Origin: Thermocatellispora tengchongensis
Lineage (GTDB): Bacteria; Actinomycetota; Actinomycetes; Streptosporangiales; Streptosporangiaceae
DNA: 64,000 nucleotides
Assembly: GCF_014202315.1 (NCBI RefSeq)
Contig: NZ_JACHGN010000002.1
Coordinates: forward strand, 275,253 to 339,252
Reading direction: 5' to 3'
The notes under the pieces are model-generated. The model saw only the letters and a program-made list of their open reading frames with translations, was not told the origin of the DNA and did not search any database. The position numbers and the translations under genes were made by a program. Every line of letters begins with the position of its first letter. Position 1 is the first letter of the stretch. This document shows positions 16,984 through 26,244 of this stretch, in pieces.

Positions 16984-17313
16984 GTGACCACGAAACACCA
17001 CGACGCATCCGTGTATGAACAGGTGCAGAGCAGTGAGCAGTTCCAGGAGCTGAAGCGGCGCTTCCGCGCGTGGACGTTCCCGATGACCGCCGCGTTCCTC
17101 GCCTGGTACCTGCTGTACGTGATCCTTTCGGCTTGGGCGCGCGACTTCATGGGCATCACGTTGTTCGGCAACATCAACGTGGCGCTGATCTTCGGTGTGC
17201 TGCAGTTCGTCTCGACGTTCCTGATCGCGTGGGCGTACGCACGGCATGCGGGCAAGAAGCTCGACCCGCTGGCCGACCAGCTCCGGCACGAGGTCGAGGA
17301 GAAGCAGCAGTGA
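16984..17313 (+). CDS. DUF485 membrane protein (YjcH-like)
   Basis: 109 residues with two membrane helices (about 37-58 and 70-92) flanked by charged ends, the standard DUF485 layout; SSEQFQELKRRFRAWTFP and the following AAFLAWYLLYVILSAWA are characteristic. In many bacteria this protein is encoded directly before actP, and here it overlaps the actP start by 4 bp. Its exact role is unknown; it is thought to accompany the acetate symporter. GTG at 16984 lies behind GGGAGGTA. Confidence 0.9.
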   Translation: MTTKHHDASVYEQVQSSEQFQELKRRFRAWTFPMTAAFLAWYLLYVILSAWARDFMGITLFGNINVALIFGVLQFVSTFLIAWAYARHAGKKLDPLADQLRHEVEEKQQ

Positions 17314-18926
17314 ACGACTCGTCCCATGTCCTGTCGACCATATTGTTCCTGGTGTTCGTGGTCGCCACGCTGGGCATCACCTTCTGGGCCAGCCGCCAGA
17401 CCAAGGACGCCACCGACTTCTACGCCGGCGGCCGGTCCTTCAGCGGCGCGCAGAACGGCCTGGCGATCGGCGGTGACTACATGTCCGCCGCGTCGTTCCT
17501 GGGCATCGCCGGCATCATCGCCCTGTCGGGCTACGACGGGTTCCTGTACTCGATCGGGTTCCTGGTCGCCTGGCTGGTGGCGCTGCTGCTCGTCGCGGAG
17601 CTGATGCGCAACTCCGGCAAGTTCACCATGGCCGACGTGCTGGCGTTCCGGATGAGCCCGCGCCCGGTGCGCACCGCCGCGGGCGTGTCCACGATCACGG
17701 TCAGCATCTTCTACCTGCTGGCCCAGATGGTCGGCGCGGGCGCGCTGGTCGGCCTGCTGCTCGGCGTGACGAGCGACGCGGGCAAGGCGCTGACGATCGT
17801 CGGCGTCGGCGCCCTGATGATCGTCTACGTCGTGGTCGGCGGCATGAAGGGCACCACCTGGGTCCAGATCGTCAAGGCCGTGCTGCTCATGGGCGGCGCG
17901 ACGCTGATCACGCTGCTGGTGCTGGGCAAGTTCGGCTTCAACCTCTCCGCGCTGCTCGGCGAGGCGGCCCAGAAGAGCGGCAAGGGCGAGGCGTTCCTCA
18001 ACGCCGGTGGGAGGTACGCCACCGACGCGCAGGGCCTGGCCGGCAAGATCGACCTGATCAGCCTGGGCCTGGCGCTGGTGCTGGGCACCGCCGGCCTGCC
18101 GCACATCCTGATCCGGTTCTACACCGTGCCCACCGCCAAGGACGCCCGCAAGTCGGTGCTGTGGGGCATCGGCATCATCGGCACCTTCTACCTGCTCACC
18201 CTGGTCCTCGGCTTCGGCGCCGCGGCCCTGGTCGGCTCCGGTGCCATCGCCGCGCAGGACAAGGGCGGCAACACCGCCGCGCCACAGCTCGCCCTGGCCG
18301 TCGGCCAGCAGCTCTTCGGCGACGTGGGCGGCACCGTACTGCTGGCGATCATCGCGGCCGTCGCGTTCGCCACGATCCTGGCGGTGGTGGCCGGCCTGAC
18401 CCTGGCCTCCTCCTCCAGCTTCGCGCACGACCTGTACGCCCACGTGTTCAAGCGCGGCACCGCCACCGACCGGGAGGAGGTCCTGGTCGCCAGGATCGCC
18501 GCGTTCGTCATCGGCGCGGTCTCGATCGGCCTGGGCATCCTGGCCCAGGGGCAGAACGTCGCCTTCCTGGTGGCGCTGGCCTTCGCGGTCGCCGCCTCCG
18601 GCAACCTGCCCGCGATCCTGTACAGCCTGTTCTGGCGGCGGTTCAACACCGCCGGCGCGGTCTCGGCGATCTACGGCGGCCTCGTGTCCGCCCTGGTCCT
18701 GGTGATCTTCTCGCCGGTCGTGTCGGGCAGTGAGACGGCCCTGTTCCCCGACGCCGACTTCGCCTGGTTCCCGCTGTCCAACCCGGGCATCCTGTCCATC
18801 CCGCTCGGCTTCTTCGCCGGCTGGCTCGGCACGGTGCTCAGCAAGGAGCACAACGCGGCCAAGTTCGCCGAGATCGAGGTCCGATCCCTCACCGGCGTGG
18901 GCGCGGAGAAGGCGAGCCAGCACTGA
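17310..18926 (+). CDS. actP: cation/acetate symporter
   Basis: 538-residue SSS-family transporter with about 13-14 helices. Blocks: DFYAGGRSFSGAQNGLAIGG, DYMSAASFLGIAGI, GKFTMADVLAFRM, GGMKGTTWVQIVKAVLLM, LGTAGLPHILIRFYTVPTAK and the long periplasmic loop typical of ActP between residues 210 and 260. It imports acetate and short-chain monocarboxylates with a cation. It is coupled to the DUF485 gene by a GTGA overlap. The CRP-type box upstream suggests carbon-source control. It ends in a strong bidirectional terminator. Confidence 0.92.
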   Translation: MNDSSHVLSTILFLVFVVATLGITFWASRQTKDATDFYAGGRSFSGAQNGLAIGGDYMSAASFLGIAGIIALSGYDGFLYSIGFLVAWLVALLLVAELMRNSGKFTMADVLAFRMSPRPVRTAAGVSTITVSIFYLLAQMVGAGALVGLLLGVTSDAGKALTIVGVGALMIVYVVVGGMKGTTWVQIVKAVLLMGGATLITLLVLGKFGFNLSALLGEAAQKSGKGEAFLNAGGRYATDAQGLAGKIDLISLGLALVLGTAGLPHILIRFYTVPTAKDARKSVLWGIGIIGTFYLLTLVLGFGAAALVGSGAIAAQDKGGNTAAPQLALAVGQQLFGDVGGTVLLAIIAAVAFATILAVVAGLTLASSSSFAHDLYAHVFKRGTATDREEVLVARIAAFVIGAVSIGLGILAQGQNVAFLVALAFAVAASGNLPAILYSLFWRRFNTAGAVSAIYGGLVSALVLVIFSPVVSGSETALFPDADFAWFPLSNPGILSIPLGFFAGWLGTVLSKEHNAAKFAEIEVRSLTGVGAEKASQH

Positions 18927-19077
18927 CCACCCCGGCGCTTCGCTGGTGACCTCGGCGTCTGCACAAGCCGGGCATCAAGCGCCCCGGTGCCCGTCTCCAT
19001 CCCCGCCATGACCCGCGGGGCGGGGACGGGCACCGCACCCGCACCTCCCTCCACGGTCCCCCTGCCAGGGACCGGAA

Positions 19078-19110
19078 GCGGCCCGGCCTCCCCCCACCCG
19101 GCCGGGCCGC
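19078..19110. terminator. bidirectional terminator between actP and the efflux gene
   Basis: GCGGCCCGGCC (19078-19088) and GGCCGGGCCGC (19100-19110) form a perfect 11-bp stem with an 11-base C-rich loop, followed by TTCGTCTTCCTTCC on the plus strand. It lies between convergent genes and can serve both. Confidence 0.75.
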
Positions 19111-19126
19111 TTCGTCTTCCTTCCGG

Positions 19127-20668
19127 CTAGTGCTGCGAGGCCGACAGGTCCAGCGTCCTCGGCGCGAGCAGCCAGACCGCCGCCGCCGCGGCGAGCATCA
19201 GGACGGCGCCCGCGAGGCCGAAGGTCTCCAGCGCGGTCACGAACGCCCGCCTCGCCTCCTCGGCCACCTGGGCGCCCTCCGCGCCCAGCGCGGCGGCCAC
19301 CGCCAGCGCCCCGGCCAGCGACTCGCGCGCCGCGGCCTCGCCGCCGGCCGCGACCAGCTCCGTCAGGCGGGCCACCGGCAGCCCGGCCCGGTACACCGCC
19401 GCCGCGACGCTGCCGAGCACGGCCACGCCGAGCGCGCCGCCCAGCTCGTACGCCGTCTCCTCGATCGCCGCCGCGCTGCCGGACTTCGCCGCCGGCGAGC
19501 TCGACATGATCACCGCCGAGGCGATGGTCAGGCTGCCCATCCCCGCGCCGATCAGCACCAGCCCCGCGGTCGCCCAGCCCAGGCCGAGCGGCGACGGCGC
19601 GAGGAACAGCGCCGCGTACCCGGCGGCCGACAGCAGCAGGCCCCCGGCGAGCACGGCCCGCGCCCCCGTCCTCGCGGCCAGCGCGGGCGTCAGCGGCGCG
19701 ACGACCCCGCCCGCCACCGCGGCGGGCAGGAGCAGCAGGCCGGTCTGCAGTGCCGAGTAGCCCAGCACGAGCTGCATCCACTGCGCGATGAGCAGCATCA
19801 TCCCGGCCATGGCCATGCTGGTGGACAGCGCCGCGACCACGCCCGCCGCGAACGCCGGCCGCCGGAACAGCCGGATCTCCAGCAGCGGGTCCGGCCGGCG
19901 CAGGCAGCGCGCGGCGAACCAGCCCAGGCACAGGGCCGCGACCGCGAAGGCGGCCAGGGTGGCCGGGGCGGCGAACCCGTCGGACCCGGCGTGCTTGATC
20001 GCGTACACCAGCGCGACCATCCCGGCCATCGACAGCAGCGTGCCGGGGAAGTCCCACCGCCCCGGGGTCGGATTGCGCGACTCGGGCAGCAGGAACGCCC
20101 CCGCGATCACCGCGACGACCATGACCGGCACGTTCACCAGGAACGCCGCCTGCCAGGAGAACCGCTCGACCAGGAGCCCGCCCAGGATCGGGCCCAGCGC
20201 CGAGCCGACCGCCGCCATCGCCGACCATACGCCGAGCGCCGTCGCCCGCTCGCGCGGATCGGCGAACATCGCCCGGATCATGGACAGCGTGGACGGCATG
20301 ATCATCGCCCCGCCGACGCCGAGCAGGGCCCGCAGCGCGATCACCGTCTCCGGGTTCGCGGCCAGGACCACCGCGGCCGACACCACGCCGAACACCGCGA
20401 ACCCGGTCAGCAGCATCCGCTTGCGTCCCCACCGGTCGCCCAGCGCGGTCACGCTGACCAGCAGCCCCGACAGCACCAGCGGATAGACGTCCACCATCCA
20501 CAGCAGCTCCACCGACCCCGGCCGCAGGTCGGCGGCCAGCGCGGGCAGGGCCACGTTCAGGATCGTCATGTCCATGACGACCAGCAGCAGGCTCGCGCTC
20601 AGCACCGCCAGCCCGGCCCACCGCCGCCGGTAGCCCTTCTCGGCGGGGACCGTGATCTGCTTGGTCAC
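19127..20668 (-). CDS. MFS drug-efflux transporter, DHA2 (EmrB/QacA) family
   Basis: 513 residues with the 14-helix pattern of DHA2 drug:H+ antiporters. Motifs: LVVMDMTILNVALPALAADL in helix 1, LWMVDVYPLVLSGLLVS, the loop LGDRWGRKRMLL, and GPILGGLLVERFSWQAAFLV of motif C. GTG at 20668 is chosen because it overlaps the TetR stop (GTGA) and follows GAAGGAGAGG. It probably expels hydrophobic drugs or a self-made compound and is cotranscribed with, and repressed by, the adjacent TetR protein. Confidence 0.92.
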   Translation of the reverse strand: MTKQITVPAEKGYRRRWAGLAVLSASLLLVVMDMTILNVALPALAADLRPGSVELLWMVDVYPLVLSGLLVSVTALGDRWGRKRMLLTGFAVFGVVSAAVVLAANPETVIALRALLGVGGAMIMPSTLSMIRAMFADPRERATALGVWSAMAAVGSALGPILGGLLVERFSWQAAFLVNVPVMVVAVIAGAFLLPESRNPTPGRWDFPGTLLSMAGMVALVYAIKHAGSDGFAAPATLAAFAVAALCLGWFAARCLRRPDPLLEIRLFRRPAFAAGVVAALSTSMAMAGMMLLIAQWMQLVLGYSALQTGLLLLPAAVAGGVVAPLTPALAARTGARAVLAGGLLLSAAGYAALFLAPSPLGLGWATAGLVLIGAGMGSLTIASAVIMSSSPAAKSGSAAAIEETAYELGGALGVAVLGSVAAAVYRAGLPVARLTELVAAGGEAAARESLAGALAVAAALGAEGAQVAEEARRAFVTALETFGLAGAVLMLAAAAAVWLLAPRTLDLSASQH

Positions 20669-21243
20669 GGCCTCTCCTTCGCCGGTGCCGCCAGGCCGTG
20701 CAGCACGGTCTCCAGCAGCAGGCGCTCGGCGTCGCGGGCGGCGATGTCGCCGTTGCGCAGGCTGTCGCGCACGCTGATCAGCAGGCCGTACACCGCGTTG
20801 CCCACCCAGCGCGGCGGCACGTCGGGGCGCAGCACCCCGGCCCGCTGCGCGGCGGCGGCGAGCGCCTCGTCGCGGTCCTCCAGCTCCCGCGAGTACGCCT
20901 GCAGCTCCGGCAGCACGGCGATCAGGCTGTCGGTGAGCGCGAAGCCGAACTCCTCCGACTGGGTGATCAGCTCGCTCACGTACCGGCGCAGCGCCGCCTC
21001 CAGGCGCTCCGCGCTCCCGTCGGCGATGGCCTCCTCGACCCCGGCCACGCGGTGCGCCCGCGCCCACACGTCCAGCGCACGCCTGCCCATGTCCGCGAAC
21101 AGGGCCTCGCGGCTGCTGAAGTGCCGGTGCAGCGTGGCCCGGCTCACCCCGATGCCATCGGCGATCTCGGCCATGGACGCGGTGGGGTCCGCGTTCAGAT
21201 GCCGGATCGCCGCGGTGATGATCTGATCCCTGTTAAGAGCCAT
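20665..21243 (-). CDS. TetR family transcriptional repressor
   Basis: 192 residues. The N-terminal helix-turn-helix is typical: IITAAIRHLNADPTASMAEI, then IGVSRATLHRHFSSREALF. The C-terminal ligand-binding part is all-helical. It is the first gene of a two-gene operon with the MFS pump (4-bp overlap), the common arrangement for an autoregulated drug-sensing repressor. The 48-bp palindrome directly before its start codon is the obvious operator. Confidence 0.93.
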   Translation of the reverse strand: MALNRDQIITAAIRHLNADPTASMAEIADGIGVSRATLHRHFSSREALFADMGRRALDVWARAHRVAGVEEAIADGSAERLEAALRRYVSELITQSEEFGFALTDSLIAVLPELQAYSRELEDRDEALAAAAQRAGVLRPDVPPRWVGNAVYGLLISVRDSLRNGDIAARDAERLLLETVLHGLAAPAKERP

Positions 21244-21247
21244 GAGT

Positions 21248-21295
21248 CAACTCCGTCCCGTATGCGACAATTATGTCTCATCCGGGACGGAGTTG
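21248..21295. promoter_or_regulatory. 48-bp nested palindrome: operator of the TetR/MFS operon
   Basis: Outer arms CAACTCCGTCCCG (21248-21260) and CGGGACGGAGTTG (21283-21295) are perfectly inverted. Inside them, with the same centre, is ATGcGACA-N4-TGTCtCAT (21262-21281). Together 20 of 24 base pairs are symmetric. On the minus strand TGACAC and CATAAT, 19 bp apart, form a promoter inside it. It also begins 2 bp after the end of the upstream acyltransferase gene and could fold as a terminator hairpin for that transcript. Confidence 0.7.
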
Positions 21296-21297
21296 TG

Positions 21298-22854
21298 TCA
21301 GGATCGGGCGTGCGCTTTCGAGGTCTTGCGCCCCGCGGCACGCCGGGCGGCCGGCTTGCCCGCGGGCTTGCCCGCCGCCGGCTTGGCCGGCCCCGGCGGC
21401 GCGGGCGCCGGCGGCGGGATCAGCGCCACCAGCTCCTCCAGCGCCGCGCCCAGGTGCTCCACCAGCCGGCCCGCGTCCTCCACGTGATCCGGGCAGGCGA
21501 CCACGCCGAAGTCCAGGTTGCCGTCATAGGAGAAACAGGTGATGTTCAGCGCGCCGCTGACGTCCGACAGCACCGACATCGGGTAGTACGCCTCCAGCTT
21601 CGCGCCCGACAGGTACAGCGGGAACTGCGGCCCCGGCACGTTCGACACGATCAGGTTGATCGGCGGGAACGCCGTGGCGGCCAGGCGGAACACCGGCCCG
21701 GTCGCGTACGGCGTCACGGCCGGGGGCAGCAGCGCCGGCAGCTCGCGCAGCCAGGTCGCGGGGGAGCGGGCGAACCGGCGCTTGGCCGCCCGCATCGCCG
21801 CCGCCACCGCGTGCAGCCGCTCCCGCGGCCCCGCCACATCGGTGGCCAGCGGCGCGATCATCGCGGAGAGCTGGTTGCCCGCCCGCTCCGAGGCCCGGGA
21901 GGTGCGCACCGCGACCGGCACCGCCGCCACCAGCGGGCGATCGGGCAGCGCGTCGTGCTCCACCAGCCACGCCCGCAGCGCCGACGCGCACAGCGCCATC
22001 ACCACGTCGTTCACACTGATCCCGAACGCCTGCCCCACCCGCTTCACCTCGGCCAGCGGCAGCGACCCGTACGCCACCCGCCGCCTGGCCGACACCGGCC
22101 CGTTGAACGGCGTGCGCGGCACGGGCGCCGGCGGCAGGTCGGGGATCGGGCGCCGGTCACCGGTCAGCAGCCGCGCGGCCCGCGCCACTATGCGCGCGCC
22201 CGGCAGCCCGGCCACCAGCGGCACCGCGTCCAGATCGGCCACCGTACGCCGCAGCGAGCCCAGCGCCCCGAGCGGGTGCGCCAGCGTCCGGGTCGCGGCC
22301 CGCGCCAGCATGGTCACGGTGTCGGGCGCGGTCACCCGCCCGTCCTCGTCACCGGGATCGGGCCTGGCGGGCACGCACTCCTCCGGGGCGACGTCCAGCA
22401 GCGCGGCCAGCGTCTCCGCCCCGGACACGCCGTCGATCGCGCAGTGGTGCACCTTGGTGTAGACGGCCACCTTGCCGTCGGCCAGCCCGTGGATCAGGTG
22501 CATCTCCCACAGCGGACGGCCGCGGTCGAGGTGCCGCTCGTGGATGCGCGCCACCTCGTCGGCCAGGAGGCCCGGCTCGGCCAGCGTCGTCTCGTACACA
22601 TGGTCGGCGGGGTCGAAGCCGGGGTCCTCGGTCCAGTACGGATGGTCCAGCCCCAGCGGCACGTCCGCGAGCCGCAGTCGCAGCGCCGGAGCGAGGTGCA
22701 CGCGACGCCGCAGCAACGCGACCAGGTCGTCCCGGGTGATGGCGCCCGAGGGCGCGCAGGCGGGATCGAGAATCGCCACCCCGGCCACGTGCACGGCGGT
22801 CGTCGCCGACTCGGCGTGGAGGAACTGCGCGTCGAGTGCAGTCAACTGGCGCAT
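21298..22854 (-). CDS. wax ester synthase/diacylglycerol O-acyltransferase (WS/DGAT)
   Basis: 518 residues. WS/DGAT enzymes transfer acyl-CoA to diacylglycerol or fatty alcohol to make storage lipid. The active-site HHCAIDG begins at His136 (HHxxxDG intact), and the family start MRQLTALDAQFLHAES, the middle NDVVMALCASALR and the late PINLIVSNVPGP are present. ATG at 22854 follows CAGGAGG in the sense direction; an in-frame upstream ATG at 22923 is less likely. The last 30 residues are a Lys/Ala/Pro tail with GKPAGKPA repeats, perhaps for binding anionic lipid surfaces. The lipid product is inferred. Confidence 0.9.
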   Translation of the reverse strand: MRQLTALDAQFLHAESATTAVHVAGVAILDPACAPSGAITRDDLVALLRRRVHLAPALRLRLADVPLGLDHPYWTEDPGFDPADHVYETTLAEPGLLADEVARIHERHLDRGRPLWEMHLIHGLADGKVAVYTKVHHCAIDGVSGAETLAALLDVAPEECVPARPDPGDEDGRVTAPDTVTMLARAATRTLAHPLGALGSLRRTVADLDAVPLVAGLPGARIVARAARLLTGDRRPIPDLPPAPVPRTPFNGPVSARRRVAYGSLPLAEVKRVGQAFGISVNDVVMALCASALRAWLVEHDALPDRPLVAAVPVAVRTSRASERAGNQLSAMIAPLATDVAGPRERLHAVAAAMRAAKRRFARSPATWLRELPALLPPAVTPYATGPVFRLAATAFPPINLIVSNVPGPQFPLYLSGAKLEAYYPMSVLSDVSGALNITCFSYDGNLDFGVVACPDHVEDAGRLVEHLGAALEELVALIPPPAPAPPGPAKPAAGKPAGKPAARRAAGRKTSKAHARS

Positions 22855-24503
22855 CGTCCCGGCCTCCTGCGAGTGGATGGGAAGGGGATGGTGAGCATCT
22901 TCACGCGTAGTGGTTTCAGGCACGTTTCGGGGGAGTCTCCCGCAGATTCTCCCGGCTGAAATCGAGTGCTACGGCCCGCAGATGGCGATATCCGCCGCGC
23001 CGGTATGCGCCGATTCCCGAATCGACCAGCGGGAACAATTCCCCGCCCCACGAAGGTGACACTTCCCTTTCTGAACCCTTGGCCCATTGATCGCAAAACG
23101 CGAACCCAATGCCTCCCCCCACGCGCGACCCGTCTCGCCACGCGACCCGTCTCGCCCGTCCGGGGAAGGGTGTGCCCGCCGGGGGAAGGATGCGCGCGCC
23201 CGGGGAAGGTTTGCCCGTCCGGGGAAGGTGTGTCGGCCCACCGATGGTGTGCCCGCCCGCCAGTGGCGTGCCCGCCTGCCGGACGGCCTGCCCTGGCACG
23301 GTGCGGCGCAAGTCAAGCGACCTGGCCTGGCCCCGCCCAGCGCGGTCCGGCCCGACCTAGCGCGGTCCGGCCCGACCTAGCGCGGTTCGCCGACCAGCGC
23401 GTCCCGGCGCCGACCCGGCCCCGGCGGGACCCACCCCGGTGCGATCCGGCCCCGGCGCGAGCCGACCCGGTGCGACTCGCCCTGGCCCGGCACGTGGCGT
23501 GCCCGCCTACCGGACGGCCCGCCCTGGCACGGTGGGGCACGAGTCAAGCGACCTGGCCCGGCCCCGCTCAGCGCGGTCCGGCCCGACGTAACGCGGTCCG
23601 GTCCGACCAGCGCGACCCGGTCCGCCCCGCCGAGCGCGGTTCGGCCCGACCTAGCGCGGTTCGCCGACCAGCGCGTCCCGGCGCCGACCCGGCCCCGGCG
23701 GGACCCACCCCGGTGCGATCCGGCCCCGGCGCGACTCGTCCCGGCCCCGCCGGTGGCGTGCCCGCCCGCCGATCCCGCCCTGAGGTTCCCGTGACCGGCC
23801 CCGCAGGCGCGGTGTCCGATGGCGGTGCCTCCCTACCGGTTGCGGTTTGCCGTCGGCGTCATCGGCCACAGGCGAAGGCGCCCCCCGCCCGCCGAGGGTG
23901 CGCCCGCCTACCGAGGGCGCCCTGACGCTCCCGTGACCGGTCCGGTAGGCGCGCTGTCGGATGGCGGTGCTCCCCTCAGCGGTTGCGGTTTGTGGTGGGC
24001 ATCATCGGCCAGAGGCGAAGGCGCCACCGCCTGCTGAGCATGCGCCCGCCACCGAAGGTGCGCCGCCCGCTGATGGTGCGCCTGTCCGGGAACGCGCCTG
24101 TCCGGGAAGGTGCGCCCGCCCGCTGAAGGCGCCCCGGCCCGACCGGCGCGGCCCGGTTCGGCGTGACGCGGCCTGGTGCGACCCGCTCCGGCGCGACCCG
24201 CCCCGGCCCGGCAGGTGGCGTGTCCGCCCGCCGGTGGCGTGCCCGTCCGCCGATCCCGCCCCGAGGTTCCCGTGACCGGCCCGCAGGCGCGCTGTCCGAT
24301 GGCCGCGGCTCCCACCGGTTGCGGTTGCCGTCGGCATCATCGGCCACACCGGCGGACGCACCGGAGCCGAGATCGTTCGCGGTGGCCGGCCCGCTCACCG
24401 CCGATCACCACCACCACCTCCACTCCGGCCTTCGCCGGTGGACCATGCTCGCTGCTCGGTTCCCGGCCGGCCGGTTCCCGTCGCGACCGGGGGTGTTCCG
24501 GGG
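22855..24503. repeat. 1.6-kb gene-free, very GC-rich repeat region
   Basis: No frame shows the codon bias of real genes. At least three repeat types occur. About five 20-bp tandem units built on CCGGGGAAGGTGTGCCCG lie at about 23156-23260. An exact 93-bp direct repeat lies at 23368-23460 and 23642-23734, with looser homology around it (about 23265-23360 against 23505-23587). A unit of about 120 bp occurs three times, diverged, at about 23752-23881, 23913-24029 and 24231-24357, each containing GTTCCCGTGACCGG or a close variant and a GGTTGCGGTTTGCC-like segment. The promoter of the acyltransferase should lie in the first 100 bp. Confidence 0.8.
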
Positions 24504-26201
24504 TCAGGTGCGGTTGAGGAAGGACAGCAGGCGGTCCAGGGGCCAGGTGTTGATGACGTCGTCGGGGGTGAGCCAGGCGCGCTGGGCCAGGCCGATGCCG
24601 AAGCGCTGGTGGGCCAGGTGGGGGATGGCGTGGGAGTCGCTGTCGATGGAGAACTTGACGCCGTGGTGGCGGGCCAGGCGGACCAGGTCGGCGGGGAGGT
24701 CGGAGCGGTCGGGGTAGGAGTCGATCTCCATGGCCGTGCCGGTGGCGGCGGCGCAGCGGAAGACGGCGTCCCAGTCGGCATCGACGGGGGCGCGCTTGCC
24801 GATCTTGCGGGTGGTGGGGTGGCCGATGATGTTGACCTGGGGGTTCTCGCAGGCGGCGATGAAGCGGGCGGTCATCTCTGCGCGCGACTGGGTGAAGTGG
24901 GAGTGCACGCTGGCCACCGTCACGTCGAAGCCGGCCAGGATCTCCTCGGGCCAGTCGACCGAGCCGTCGGGGCCGATGTTGAGCTCGGTGCCGTGCAGCA
25001 GGCGCATGCCGGGGTACTGCTCCTGGAGCAGGGCCAGGCGCTCGCGCTGGGCGAGGGCCTTCTCCAGGGTCATCCGCTGCATGACCAGGTCGGGCGCGTG
25101 GTCGGTGACCGCGTAGTACGAGTAGCCGCGCCGCGCCGCCGCCGCGACCATCTCCTCCAGGGAGGCGATGCCGTCGGTGAGGTCGGTGTGGGTGTGCAGG
25201 TCGCCCTTGAGATCGGACAGCTCCACCACCCGGGGCAGCTCGCCCCGGAGCGCCGCCTGCACCTCGCCGCCGTCCTCACGCAGCGTGGGCGGAATCCACG
25301 GCATGCCGAGCGCCCGGTAGATGTCCTCCTCGTCCTCGGCCGCGATCACCCGATCGCCCTCGAACAGGCCGTACTCCGACAGCTTCCAGCCCCGCTTGAC
25401 CGCCATCTCGCGGATGTGGACGTTGTGCTCCTTGGACCCGGTGAAGTACTGCATCGCGGCGCCCCACGACTCGGCGGGCACCACCCGCAGATCCACCTGC
25501 AGACCCCGCGAGGTGCGGATCGAGGTCTTCTTCTCGCCCGCGGCGATGACCTCGGCGACGTAGGGCTGGGCGCGGAAGTCGGCCATCAGCGACTCGGGGC
25601 CGACGGCCAGGATGTCGACGTCGTGCAGGGTGTCCTTCATCCGGCGCAGCGACCCGGCGTACGCGATCTTCCGCACGCCGGGCAGGCCGGACAGGGACGC
25701 GATGACCTGCTCCGCCGCCTCCATCGCGACGCCGATGTGCACCTTGCGGCCCGACTGCTCCATCTGCTCGATGCCCCGCAGCAGGTTCTCCTCGGTCTTG
25801 GCGCCGAAGCCGCGCAGCCCGGTCAGCCGCCCCGCCCTGATCGCCTCCGCCAGCGCGGCCGGGGAGTCGATGCCCAGCTCGTTGAACAGGAAGATCGCCT
25901 TCTTCGGCCCCAGCGAGGGGACGCGGGTCATCAGCCGGACCCCCTCGGGCACCTGCGCGCGCAGGTCGTCGAGCTGCCGGAAGCTGCCCCGCCGCAGGAA
26001 CTCCTCCACCTTCTTCGCGATGGCCTCGCCCACCCCCGGCACCTTGCGCACCTCGGCCTGCGAGATGTCCTCCGGGTAGCCGGCGATGGCCTTGGCCGCC
26101 TTCTGGTAGCTGCGCACCCGGAAGGCGTCGCCGCCGGTCATCGCGAACAGATCGGCGTATTCCTCAAGCGCCGCAGCGGCCTCATCGTTAGCCCGAGCCA
26201 T
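24504..26201 (-). CDS. polX: X-family DNA polymerase with PHP exonuclease domain
   Basis: 565-residue PolX. The N-terminal 8-kDa and helix-hairpin-helix parts ([47 protein letters not shown]) are followed by the polymerase palm with GSLRR (183-187), catalytic Asp194 and Asp196 (HDVDIL) and Asp237 (QVDLRV). The C-terminal PHP domain begins DLHTHTD at Asp334 and continues with TDHAPD, HGTELNI, SVHSHF and DSDSH metal ligands. It acts in gap-filling base-excision repair; the PHP domain gives 3'-5' exonuclease or AP-endonuclease activity in homologues. Length and all catalytic residues are normal. It is probably transcribed alone or with the downstream repeat region as a long 3' end. Confidence 0.95.
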   Translation of the reverse strand: MARANDEAAAALEEYADLFAMTGGDAFRVRSYQKAAKAIAGYPEDISQAEVRKVPGVGEAIAKKVEEFLRRGSFRQLDDLRAQVPEGVRLMTRVPSLGPKKAIFLFNELGIDSPAALAEAIRAGRLTGLRGFGAKTEENLLRGIEQMEQSGRKVHIGVAMEAAEQVIASLSGLPGVRKIAYAGSLRRMKDTLHDVDILAVGPESLMADFRAQPYVAEVIAAGEKKTSIRTSRGLQVDLRVVPAESWGAAMQYFTGSKEHNVHIREMAVKRGWKLSEYGLFEGDRVIAAEDEEDIYRALGMPWIPPTLREDGGEVQAALRGELPRVVELSDLKGDLHTHTDLTDGIASLEEMVAAAARRGYSYYAVTDHAPDLVMQRMTLEKALAQRERLALLQEQYPGMRLLHGTELNIGPDGSVDWPEEILAGFDVTVASVHSHFTQSRAEMTARFIAACENPQVNIIGHPTTRKIGKRAPVDADWDAVFRCAAATGTAMEIDSYPDRSDLPADLVRLARHHGVKFSIDSDSHAIPHLAHQRFGIGLAQRAWLTPDDVINTWPLDRLLSFLNRT

Positions 26202-26244
26202 GCCCTCAGCGTAGGCGCTCGCCCCGACATTTCCGCGGTCTGGG

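Noticed and set aside
23156..24357. Possible CRISPR array in the repeat region
   Set aside because: Repeats differ in length (20, 93, 120 bp), are not separated by unique spacers of constant size, and no cas gene is present.
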